In this document: piece by piece, positions 24,777 through 31,344 of the stretch | Numbering within the stretch: position 1 is the first letter of the stretch | How the letters are laid out: each line of letters opens with the position of its first letter | Assembly (NCBI GenBank): GCA_965149945.1 | Contig: CBCTTQ010000003.1 | Coordinates: 1 to 64,000, forward strand | Direction of reading: 5' to 3' | Length of the DNA stretch: 64,000 nt | Source of the DNA: JAHZFN01 sp965149945 | GTDB taxonomy: Bacteria > Bacillota > Dehalobacteriia > UBA4068 > UBA4997 | Translations under genes and position numbers: made by a program | Notes under the pieces: generated by a model | What the model saw: the letters and a program-made list of their open reading frames with translations, nothing else | What the model was told of the DNA's origin: nothing | The model's database searches: none

Positions 24777-24833
24777 TTGACATCCCGAATCGATTATCCT
24801 ATACTTATTTTGTACATTTATTTAATCGATTAT
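24777..24833 (+). promoter_or_regulatory. MATE gene promoter with paired operator-like repeats
   Basis: TTGACA (24777-24782), 17 bp, TATACT (24800-24805). The decamer AATCGATTAT, containing the palindrome AATCGATT, occurs in the spacer (24788-24797) and again just downstream of the start point (24824-24833), 36 bp apart. This is a typical layout for a repressor such as MarR or TetR, whose gene is not adjacent. Confidence 0.7.
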
Positions 24834-24854
24834 AAGAAAAAGGAGGCAAAAGAA

Positions 24855-26258
24855 ATGACTGAAGAAACAACGCCGACGGTTACTTCAGACGCCCCATCCG
24901 GGCGCCAAGAAAACAAGATGGGCTATATGCCTGTCAAAAAACTACTGTTGACCATGTCCATTCCCATGATTTTGTCCATGCTGGTGCAGGCCTGCTACAA
25001 CATCGTGGACAGCATCTTCGTCGCGCAGCTGAGCGAAAATGCTCTGACAGCCGTCTCAATGGCCTTTCCCATCCAAAATCTGATGATTTCCGTCGCGGTG
25101 GGTGTGGGGGTTGGGATCAACGCGTTGATGTCCCGTTCTTTGGGCGAAAAACGTTTTGATTACGCCAACAAAGTCGCCATGCAGGGGCTTTTTTTGAATC
25201 TTGTGGGATATGTATTGTTCGTAGTCATCGGGATTCTCGCCAGCAATTTATATATGCGCACCCAGACAGACATCCCGGACATCATCGAAATGGGTGACGT
25301 CTACGTCCGCATTTGCTGCTTATTATCTTTCGGAGTATTTATCCAAATCACCTTCGAACGGTGTCTGCTGTCCACCGGTAAAACGCTCTATGCCATGTAT
25401 ACGCAAGGCTTCGGCGCCATCATCAATATCATCCTGGATCCTATCCTCATCTTCGGGATGTTCGGTTTTCCTGAAATGGGCGTCGCCGGAGCAGCCGTCG
25501 CCACAGTCACAGGACAGATTTGCGCCGCCGTACTGGCCATCGCTTTGAATCAAAAACGCAACAAAGAACTCTCTTTGCGGGTTGCCGATATCCGTCCGGA
25601 CTGGCAAGTCATTAAGCCCATCCTGATCATCGGCATTCCCTCCATCCTCATGGCGTCGGTGGGTTCCATCATGACCTTCATCATGAACAAAATCCTGATC
25701 GTCTTTTCTTCTACCGCCGTGGCGGTTTTCGGGGTTTATTTCAAACTGCAAAGCTTCTTCTTCATGCCGGTATTCGGTCTGAACAATGGCATGGTTCCCA
25801 TCATCGCCTACAACTACGGAGCCAACAAAAAAGACCGTATGCTGCATACGATCCGCTTAAGCAGCATTTTTGCCGCCGCTATTATGTTGGTAGGAACGGG
25901 CATCTTCTGGATTTTCCCCAGAGAACTGCTGTTTTTCTTTGATGCCTCGACAGATATGCTGAATATCGGGATACCGGCGTTGCGCGTCATTTCCCTGAGC
26001 TTCATTTTCGCGGGATTCTCTATCATTTTCGCGTCTATCTGCCAAGCTCTTGGCTACAGCATCTACAGCCTGTACATCTCCGTCGTCCGTCAGTTGGTAG
26101 TATTGCTGCCTATCGCCTATCTGCTGTCCCAAATCGGAACCCTGGAATCTGTTTGGTGGGCGTTCCCCATTTCGGAAATCGTGGCGCTGATACTGTCAAT
26201 CTTCTTCCTGCGACATACGCTGCGCAAACTTCATTGGAAGCAAAATCCGACCCAATAG
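24855..26258 (+). CDS. MATE family efflux transporter
   Basis: Cation-coupled multidrug/toxic compound exporter of 467 residues with twelve predicted membrane helices in two MatE repeats. The N-terminal half shows MSIPMILSMLVQACYNIVDSIFVAQL and ALTAVSMAFPIQNLM; the second repeat begins with PILIIGIPSILMASVGSIMTFIMNKIL, with GLNNGMVPIIAYNYGA as the typical loop. The ATG at 24855 follows AGGAGG at 24841-24846; the upstream ATG lies in the promoter. It is monocistronic. The substrate cannot be read from sequence; the promoter repeats suggest inducible expression. Confidence 0.93.
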   Translation: MTEETTPTVTSDAPSGRQENKMGYMPVKKLLLTMSIPMILSMLVQACYNIVDSIFVAQLSENALTAVSMAFPIQNLMISVAVGVGVGINALMSRSLGEKRFDYANKVAMQGLFLNLVGYVLFVVIGILASNLYMRTQTDIPDIIEMGDVYVRICCLLSFGVFIQITFERCLLSTGKTLYAMYTQGFGAIINIILDPILIFGMFGFPEMGVAGAAVATVTGQICAAVLAIALNQKRNKELSLRVADIRPDWQVIKPILIIGIPSILMASVGSIMTFIMNKILIVFSSTAVAVFGVYFKLQSFFFMPVFGLNNGMVPIIAYNYGANKKDRMLHTIRLSSIFAAAIMLVGTGIFWIFPRELLFFFDASTDMLNIGIPALRVISLSFIFAGFSIIFASICQALGYSIYSLYISVVRQLVVLLPIAYLLSQIGTLESVWWAFPISEIVALILSIFFLRHTLRKLHWKQNPTQ

Positions 26259-26311
26259 CAAAGCACACCGATCTTTCGAGAAGATTCTTCTTCACCAAAA
26301 AAATCACAAAA

Positions 26312-26346
26312 GGCAGGGAACCTTTGAGCAGGCTCCCTGCCGCTTT
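26312..26346 (+). terminator. Hairpin after the MATE gene
   Basis: GGCAGGGA / TCCCTGCC (26312-26319 and 26334-26341) followed by GCTTTCTATTT; T-run weak. Confidence 0.6.
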
Positions 26347-26365
26347 CTATTTCCAACGGAAATCC

Positions 26366-26406
26366 AAAGCCCCCTGAAATCCACTGATTACAGAGGGCTT
26401 TTAGTT
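26366..26406 (+). terminator. Second hairpin after the MATE gene
   Basis: AAAGCCC / GGGCTTT (26366-26372 and 26395-26401) with a long loop, followed by TTAGTTT. Backup terminator, moderate confidence. Confidence 0.5.
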
Positions 26407-27073
26407 TCCATGAAAATTGCGTTTTGTTTCTGTCGGCCACATCCGACTGTCAATGGTTTACATCTGTATACGCCAACCATCGTAGGAGAAGGTTTTGGAG
26501 TATTGTGAATTAACAAGACGAGTTCAAATAAGGTTTATCCGAAATCGTCATTAGACGGCAGTGGCCAAAATAATCAAGTCATGGATTCCATGGCTTTTTT
26601 ATTTTGCTTTCAAAAACAGCGACCCAAACCCAAAAGACACGTTCCCGTTTCCGATTCGACCCTATGTGAGAAGCGCGGAAAACGATTTCCGAATCATTGG
26701 TAGTTTTATAATTCTTTTTTGGCGGGTTCAAAAAAACAATTGCCGTCTTCATGCCCTATTTCACAATCTATTCATAATTATAACAAATGCCTGCTCCAAA
26801 CACAATGAATATGAGTAAAAAGTGTTGTATCCAGTCTTTTTTTGTCACAAAAAAAGTAATAAAATTCATTTCCTGCCCGGGGGAGTCCCCTTTTTCACCC
26901 TGCAGGCGTCTTGCTTCTCGAAATAAAAAGAAAAAACATCCGATTTTTTTCAAAAAAAGACCTTTCGATTCTCATTCCTAAAACAATAATCAAACCACGC
27001 TTTTCCTATCGATTATACGCTTATCCGCTTCTTTTTTCCGCGCCATCAGGAGATCTCTTACCGGCTCCGAAAA
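26407..27073. other. Gene-free region between the MATE gene and tRNA-Pro
   Basis: About 670 bases in which I recognise no gene or RNA. A small inverted repeat TTTTTTTGT / ACAAAAAAA lies near 26837-26858. The AT content is high in the middle and open frames are short and without ribosome binding sites. Eroded remains of a lost gene are possible but not demonstrable by eye. Confidence 0.5.
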
Positions 27074-27101
27074 CAAAAAAACGCGGAGAGAGATCTCCGC
27101 G
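27074..27101 (-). terminator. Second terminator behind tRNA-Pro copy 1
   Basis: CGCGGAGA / TCTCCGCG (27082-27089, 27094-27101), followed on the minus strand by seven T. It is in tandem with the hairpin at 27104-27138. Confidence 0.8.
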
Positions 27102-27103
27102 AA

Positions 27104-27138
27104 CAAAAAAATGCCTGTTATCTTGTAAGATAACAGGC
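27104..27138 (-). terminator. Terminator of tRNA-Pro copy 1
   Basis: Perfect stem GCCTGTTATC / GATAACAGGC with a 6-base loop, then ATTTTTTT on the minus strand. The same hairpin, with one change, follows tRNA-Pro copy 2. Confidence 0.9.
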
Positions 27139-27143
27139 CAATA

Positions 27144-27221
27144 TGGTCGGAGCGACAAGACTTGAACTTGCGACCTCTACCACCCCAAGGTAGCACTCTA
27201 GCCAAACTGAGCTACGCCCCG
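27144..27221 (-). tRNA. tRNA-Pro (GGG), copy 1
   Basis: The cloverleaf is complete: acceptor CGGGGCG / CGCTCCG, D-arm GCTC...GAGT, anticodon stem CTACC / GGTAG with loop TTGGGGT (anticodon GGG, reading CCC/CCU), T-arm GCAAG TTCAAGT CTTGT. Discriminator A and an encoded CCA end. 78 bases including CCA. Identical to copy 2 at 28830-28907. Confidence 0.97.
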
Positions 27222-27232
27222 ACGCTTTCTCT

Positions 27233-27261
27233 ATTATAGCGTTTCCCGAAGAAAATGTCAA
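27233..27261 (-). promoter_or_regulatory. Consensus promoter of tRNA-Pro copy 1
   Basis: TTGACA (27256-27261), 17 bp, TATAAT (27233-27238) on the minus strand, ending 11 bases before the tRNA: a perfect consensus promoter. Confidence 0.92.
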
Positions 27262-27612
27262 TATCTCCGCGTCATTCCTTTGATTTTTCTCCACAAACAA
27301 CCAAAAGTTCTCATTTCTGCCTCTTGCGGGCAGTTTTTCTTTTCGCGTAATATCGTTTTATTTGCTTCAGGTCAAGATCCCCGAAAAAACCGCCTTGCTC
27401 TAAGCAGTCTTTCCGGTTTCTTCTCAAGCGTCTCCAAAATCCATGCAAACAAACCAACCGACCGGTTTGCACAATTGGGGAAATTTCTTCCTCTTAAATG
27501 TTCCCGGCCGAACAGCAAAAACGCAACCTTACAATCAACAAAACGATTCAGAGCCGCGTAAAAGCAACTCGATAATTTGCAAAGGCAGCGGCGCTGCTCC
27601 GAAAAGTTTCTC
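27262..27612. other. Gene-free stretch before the preQ1 leader
   Basis: No gene recognised. A weak hairpin CTGCC / GGCAG followed by TTTTTC (27317-27340, plus strand) looks like a terminator without a matching upstream gene. Confidence 0.45.
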
Positions 27613-27641
27613 TTGTATTTTTCAGGGGAATATGCTATGAT
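27613..27641 (+). promoter_or_regulatory. Promoter of queT-queF
   Basis: TTGTAT (27613-27618), 17 bp, TATGAT (27636-27641). Start near 27648, shortly before the preQ1 aptamer. Confidence 0.7.
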
Positions 27642-27658
27642 AGACCAAGAACAGAATA

Positions 27659-27699
27659 TGACAGTTCGAAACCATCCTGTCACAAAACAAAACTAGGGA
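27659..27699 (+). promoter_or_regulatory. preQ1-I riboswitch aptamer
   Basis: P1 stem TGACAG / CTGTCA (27659-27664, 27677-27682) encloses loop TTCGAAACCATC and is followed by the A-rich tail CAAAACAAAACTAGGGA, which can form the H-type pseudoknot with the loop CC. This matches the small preQ1-I class (compare the Thermoanaerobacter form with its AACAAAACAAGG tail). Both downstream genes belong to queuosine metabolism, which supports the call. Confidence 0.82.
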
Positions 27700-27702
27700 A
27701 CT

Positions 27703-27743
27703 TTTACCGCAAAGGGACGCGCCTTTGCGTTTTTTGCGGTAAA
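27703..27743 (+). terminator. First terminator/alternative hairpin of the preQ1 platform
   Basis: CGCAAAGG / CCTTTGCG (27708-27715, 27722-27729) followed by six T is an intrinsic terminator. Its left arm is also part of TTTACCGCAAA (27703-27713), which pairs perfectly over 11 bp with TTTGCGGTAAA (27733-27743), giving a competing fold. Confidence 0.8.
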
Positions 27744-27747
27744 CGAC

Positions 27748-27773
27748 ATAGACCCTACGGGTCTATTTTTTTT
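27748..27773 (+). terminator. Second terminator before queT
   Basis: ATAGACCC / GGGTCTAT with loop TAC, then at least seven T, directly before the queT ribosome binding site (GGAGG at 27780-27784). Confidence 0.85.
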
Positions 27774-27789
27774 GCTTTCGGAGGTAAGC

Positions 27790-28281
27790 ATGGATTTAAA
27801 CAGCACTCACTTTTCCAAAACCAAAAAACTGACAGTCTCAGCCATGGTCATCGCTCTTTACGTCTGCGTCATGTACATCACCCAGGGATTTGCTTTCGGC
27901 GCTTACCAAATCCGCATCGCCACCGCGTTGTACGCATTGGCTTATTGTTTTCCTTTTTTAGTAATGCCCTTGGCCTTTTCCAATTTTTTGTCCAACACCC
28001 TCTTCGGCGGCTTAGGTCCCATTGATATGATCGGCGGCTTCTGCGTCGGGCTGCTTACCTCGTTTTTGGTTTATCTCATCCGCCGTTTTCATTTGCCCCA
28101 ATGGACGATCATCCTCCCTGTCGCCTTCGTCCCGGGGCTGGGCATTCCCACCTATCTTTCCGCGCTGCTGAATGTCCCTTATCTCGTCCTTGCCGCCAGT
28201 CTGTGTATCGGACAGCTGGTTGCCGGCATTGTCGGTTTCCTGCTGATCAAAGGACTTTCCCATTACCAAAAGGAGGTTTAA
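27790..28281 (+). CDS. queT: QueT family queuosine-precursor transporter
   Basis: Integral membrane substrate-binding (S) component-like transporter of 163 residues with about five to six hydrophobic helices. It is placed in the QueT/COG4708 family, thought to import preQ0/preQ1 or queuine, often with an ECF module. LSNTLFGGLGPIDMIGG is a characteristic loop between helices. The ATG at 27790 has GGAGG six bases upstream. It is the first gene after a preQ1-I riboswitch and is followed 2 bp later by queF, so the pair is a preQ1-regulated unit. Confidence 0.88.
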   Translation: MDLNSTHFSKTKKLTVSAMVIALYVCVMYITQGFAFGAYQIRIATALYALAYCFPFLVMPLAFSNFLSNTLFGGLGPIDMIGGFCVGLLTSFLVYLIRRFHLPQWTIILPVAFVPGLGIPTYLSALLNVPYLVLAASLCIGQLVAGIVGFLLIKGLSHYQKEV

Positions 28282-28283
28282 TC

Positions 28284-28781
28284 ATGTCCGGAAGAACCAA
28301 AGAAGAAATGGGGCCCATTACCCATTTGGGCTCAGCCAAAACCAATTATCCCACCGATTACGCGCCGGAGCTGCTGGAGGCTTTTCCTAACAAGCATCCG
28401 GAAAACGATTACTTTGTCAAATTCAACTGCCCGGAGTTTACCAGTCTTTGTCCCATGACGGGGCAGCCGGATTTCGCCACCATTTACATTTCCTACGTTC
28501 CGGATCAAAAATTGGTGGAAAGTAAATCTTTAAAGCTGTATCTGTTCAGTTTCCGCAATCATGGAGATTTTCATGAAGACTGTGTCAATATCATCATGAA
28601 CGATCTGATCCGAAAACTGGATCCCAAATACATCGAGGTCTGGGGTAAATTCACCCCTCGAGGCGGTATCTCTATTGACCCCTACTGCAATTACGGCAAG
28701 GCCGGCACCAAATGGAAGGAAGCGGCGGAGTACCGTTTGACCCGTCATGACCTCTATCCGGAAAAAATCGACAACCGTTAA
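28284..28781 (+). CDS. queF: NADPH-dependent 7-cyano-7-deazaguanine (preQ0) reductase
   Basis: Reduces the nitrile of preQ0 to the aminomethyl group of preQ1, a step of queuosine tRNA modification. T-fold unimodular (type I) QueF of 165 residues with the nucleophilic cysteine in FTSLCPMTGQPDF (about residue 55) and the QueF signature SKSLKLYLFSFRNHGDFHEDC (about 89-109). AGGAGGTTTAATC precedes the ATG. It lies downstream of queT; the other queuosine genes (queC, queD, queE, tgt) are not in the window, so the cell may use imported or separately made preQ0. Confidence 0.97.
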   Translation: MSGRTKEEMGPITHLGSAKTNYPTDYAPELLEAFPNKHPENDYFVKFNCPEFTSLCPMTGQPDFATIYISYVPDQKLVESKSLKLYLFSFRNHGDFHEDCVNIIMNDLIRKLDPKYIEVWGKFTPRGGISIDPYCNYGKAGTKWKEAAEYRLTRHDLYPEKIDNR

Positions 28782-28785
28782 AAAG

Positions 28786-28827
28786 AAAAAAAGACGCCTG
28801 TTACCTTGTAAGATAACAGGCTTTTTT
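28786..28827. terminator. Shared terminator of queF and tRNA-Pro copy 2
   Basis: GCCTGTTACC / GATAACAGGC, a near copy of the hairpin at 27104-27138. On the plus strand it is followed by TTTTTT and on the minus strand by GTCTTTTTTT, so it can end both convergent transcripts. Confidence 0.88.
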
Positions 28828-28829
28828 AA

Positions 28830-28907
28830 TGGTCGGAGCGACAAGACTTGAACTTGCGACCTCTACCACCCCAAGGTAGCACTCTAGCCAAACTGAGCTA
28901 CGCCCCG
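28830..28907 (-). tRNA. tRNA-Pro (GGG), copy 2
   Basis: Identical over all 78 bases to copy 1 at 27144-27221, including the encoded CCA and anticodon GGG. The identity extends into a related terminator hairpin downstream, indicating recent duplication or gene conversion. It lies between queF (convergent) and rng (same strand). Confidence 0.97.
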
Positions 28908-28957
28908 ACGCTTTTGGCCATAGCCACGGCGCCGCCGCAATCCACAGCGCAAATGCT

Positions 28958-28986
28958 ATTATATAACAAAACTCAATGAATCGCAA
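28958..28986 (-). promoter_or_regulatory. Promoter of tRNA-Pro copy 2
   Basis: TTGCGA (28981-28986), 17 bp, TATAAT (28958-28963) on the minus strand. The -35 is inside the last codons of rng. The distance to the tRNA is about 50 bases, longer than for copy 1. Confidence 0.65.
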
Positions 28987-30652
28987 TACCTTTTGCGTAA
29001 GTTTTATAAATTTCCTGAATTTTTACGGTTTTTTCCTGCCCGATGAAAGCGGCGCCGCCCTCCACAATGATAATGAATCCTTGAATCCTGCCGACTCCGT
29101 CCCGAGAATGTTCCGTCTGACGGCTTTCGATACAAAGCCTTACTTCTTCTCCCGGAGATACCGGCGCTACCACGCCGGAATTTTCCACATCCCCTACATA
29201 AGGGCGCACCAGCAGACCGTCCGCCGTCATCTCGCCGTTGCCTTTCACCATAATATGTTTTCCTGTCTGTTGCTCCAGACGGGTCAAATTGCTGCCGCCG
29301 GGACCGATGAAATGCGCCGCTACTACCGGATTGACTTCCACATAAAGGGTGTCGGCGGTCGTCTCCGCCGCCAGCGCGAACAATTCTTTACGCGCTTTGA
29401 TGGAGACGCTTTCTTCGGAATACACTTTGCCGCGACCGCCGCAGAACATGCAGTCTTTCATCAGAACAGAGCTGAGTCCTTTGCCGTTTTTTTTGCGGGT
29501 CATCTCCAGCAGGCCCAGTTGGGTCAGCCCCAAAATATTAGTTTTGATCCGATCTTTCTTCAGTTCCTGCTCCAGGTGATGAATGATTTCTGCCTTGTCC
29601 GCCTCATCCCGCATATCAATGAAATCCACGATGATAATGCCGCCGATGTTGCGCAGACGCAGCTGTTTGGCAATTTCTTCCGCCGCTTCCACATTCGTAG
29701 TAAAAACGGTATTTTCCAAGTTACGCTCGCCCACATATTTCCCGGTGTTCACATCGATCACCGTCAGAGCCTCCATCTGCTCAATGACCAGATAGCCGCC
29801 GCATTTCAACCAAACTTTATTGCGTAACGCTCGTTCCAATTGAGTTTCCACATCATTGACCAACATAATGTCTCGAGTAGCAATTACTACTTTTTCTTTG
29901 GCTTCCGGCAGAAAAAAGTCTAAAATTTCCCGGAGTTTTTCTCGAGTATCCACCGTATCGGCATAAATCTTATCAATTTCACCCACAAACACATCCCGCA
30001 CCATCCGCTCCAGCAGCGTATAATCCTTGTGGATCATAGCAGGCGCCGAGGATTTCATTCCTTTCTGCTGGATGCGATACCACTGTCGCCGCAGCCGCTT
30101 AGCTTCTTTTTCCAATTCTTCGCCGCTGATGCCTGCCGCGGAAGTACGGATGATAGCGCCCATTTTATCGCCTAAAATCAGCTCCATCAACTCTTTCAGA
30201 CGTTTCCGTTCTTCTTCATCCTCGATACGACGACTGATACCGATATAATTCACCGTCGGCATCAACACCAGAAAACGCCCCGGCAAAGTGGGATGTGTGG
30301 TGATGCGCGCTCCTTTGCTGCCTACCGGTTCTTTCATAATCTGCACCATGATTTCCTGTCCCGGTCGCAACACCTGATCAATGGAACAATCGGGCGGCAA
30401 AATGTTGCCTTGAGCATCCATTTTGCGGGGAACAGCGTCATTGACATACAGAAAACCGTTTCTGGCTTCTCCCACATTGACAAAAGCCGCCTGCATGCCC
30501 GGCAGCACATTTTCCACTTTGCCTTTGTAGATATTTCCCATAATGTTCTGATTTTTACTGCGCTCAAAATAAATTTCCACCAGTTTCTGGTCTTCGGTCA
30601 CCGCCACCATGGTTTCTTCTTCTGTATGTTTTACAATCATTTCTTTTCTCAT
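28973..30652 (-). CDS. rng: Ribonuclease E/G family protein
   Basis: Single-strand endoribonuclease processing 5S/16S rRNA and mRNA. The 559 residues contain an S1 insert (IMGNIYKGKVENVLPGMQAAFVNVGEARNGFLYV), the 5'-sensor/RNase H-like part, the DNase-I-like catalytic region with the metal site TVIDVNTGKY and IVDFIDMRDEADK, the zinc-link CMFCGGRGKV, and a C-terminal KH-like/TRAM-like end. Acidic metal ligands appear intact. The ATG at 30652 is preceded by AGAGGATAACGCG. Position after DUF2344 and the radical SAM gene matches the conserved clostridial cluster that normally continues to rplU-rpmA; here tRNA-Pro follows instead. Confidence 0.95.
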   Translation of the reverse strand: MRKEMIVKHTEEETMVAVTEDQKLVEIYFERSKNQNIMGNIYKGKVENVLPGMQAAFVNVGEARNGFLYVNDAVPRKMDAQGNILPPDCSIDQVLRPGQEIMVQIMKEPVGSKGARITTHPTLPGRFLVLMPTVNYIGISRRIEDEEERKRLKELMELILGDKMGAIIRTSAAGISGEELEKEAKRLRRQWYRIQQKGMKSSAPAMIHKDYTLLERMVRDVFVGEIDKIYADTVDTREKLREILDFFLPEAKEKVVIATRDIMLVNDVETQLERALRNKVWLKCGGYLVIEQMEALTVIDVNTGKYVGERNLENTVFTTNVEAAEEIAKQLRLRNIGGIIIVDFIDMRDEADKAEIIHHLEQELKKDRIKTNILGLTQLGLLEMTRKKNGKGLSSVLMKDCMFCGGRGKVYSEESVSIKARKELFALAAETTADTLYVEVNPVVAAHFIGPGGSNLTRLEQQTGKHIMVKGNGEMTADGLLVRPYVGDVENSGVVAPVSPGEEVRLCIESRQTEHSRDGVGRIQGFIIIVEGGAAFIGQEKTVKIQEIYKTYAKGIAIH

Positions 30653-30681
30653 CGCGTTATCCTCTGATCATTTTTCGCTGT

Positions 30682-31344
30682 TTAGGGGATTGTTCTTTTT
30701 CCTGTCGCGTCCGCCACAAACAGTCCGGTGCGGCAAATCACCCAACTGCCTTGTCCCTCTGTGACATAAGCCGCCACCTCGGCAGGTTTCACACTGCCGT
30801 CGGCGCCGAAAATCAAAGAAAGGAAAAGTTTCCCGCCCTGTACAGCCGGTTGCCATTGCAATCGATCGATACCGGCGCGCAAATTGATCACCTTGTCTCC
30901 TTTTTTGGGATTATGACGAACCCAGTCCACCTGCCGCGACCGCATCAACCGCGCCGCCCGCTCTCCTACCTGAGAGGGATCGCAGCCGTTCAGCTCCACC
31001 GTATAGTCGGCGCGATTAATCACCGCCTGCAAAGGTTTCACCTTACCCCGCAACACCCGCGCGGCTTCCACACGAATACCTTTTGGCAGAGCGCTGTTCA
31101 GCTTGTTTTGAAATTCTTCCGCCGTCATCTCTTCTTTTAATTTCATATCGCAATATTCCCGCAGACCGGCAATGGCGACCCCGCGGGGCGGACCAAAGGC
31201 AATACGCGGATGAGGATTAAACCCTTCGGAATAAGCGATGGGAATCTCCGCCCGTTTAACCGCCTTAGCAAAATATTTCAGCAAATCCAAATGGGATAAA
31301 AATTTCGTCGGCCCTGTTACAGAATAAGCAAAACGCATCAACAT
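30682..31344 (-). CDS. TIGR03936/DUF2344 family radical-SAM-associated protein
   Basis: Uncharacterised protein almost always found next to, or fused with, the TIGR03960-type radical SAM protein. The family N-terminus is visible: MRFAYSVTGPTKFLSHLDLLKYFAKAVKRAEIPIAYSEGFNPHPRIAFGPP, here split by position into the conserved SHLD, SEGFNPHP and GPP motifs. 220 residues. The ATG at 31344 overlaps the stop of the radical SAM gene by 7 bp and has AGGAGG upstream, implying coupled translation. The function is unknown; the constant neighbourhood with RNase G suggests a link to RNA or ribosome modification. Confidence 0.88.
   Translation of the reverse strand: MLMRFAYSVTGPTKFLSHLDLLKYFAKAVKRAEIPIAYSEGFNPHPRIAFGPPRGVAIAGLREYCDMKLKEEMTAEEFQNKLNSALPKGIRVEAARVLRGKVKPLQAVINRADYTVELNGCDPSQVGERAARLMRSRQVDWVRHNPKKGDKVINLRAGIDRLQWQPAVQGGKLFLSLIFGADGSVKPAEVAAYVTEGQGSWVICRTGLFVADATGKRTIP

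Noticed and set aside
27317..27340. Plus-strand terminator-like hairpin
   Set aside because: Only a 5-bp stem and no plus-strand gene upstream; probably chance.
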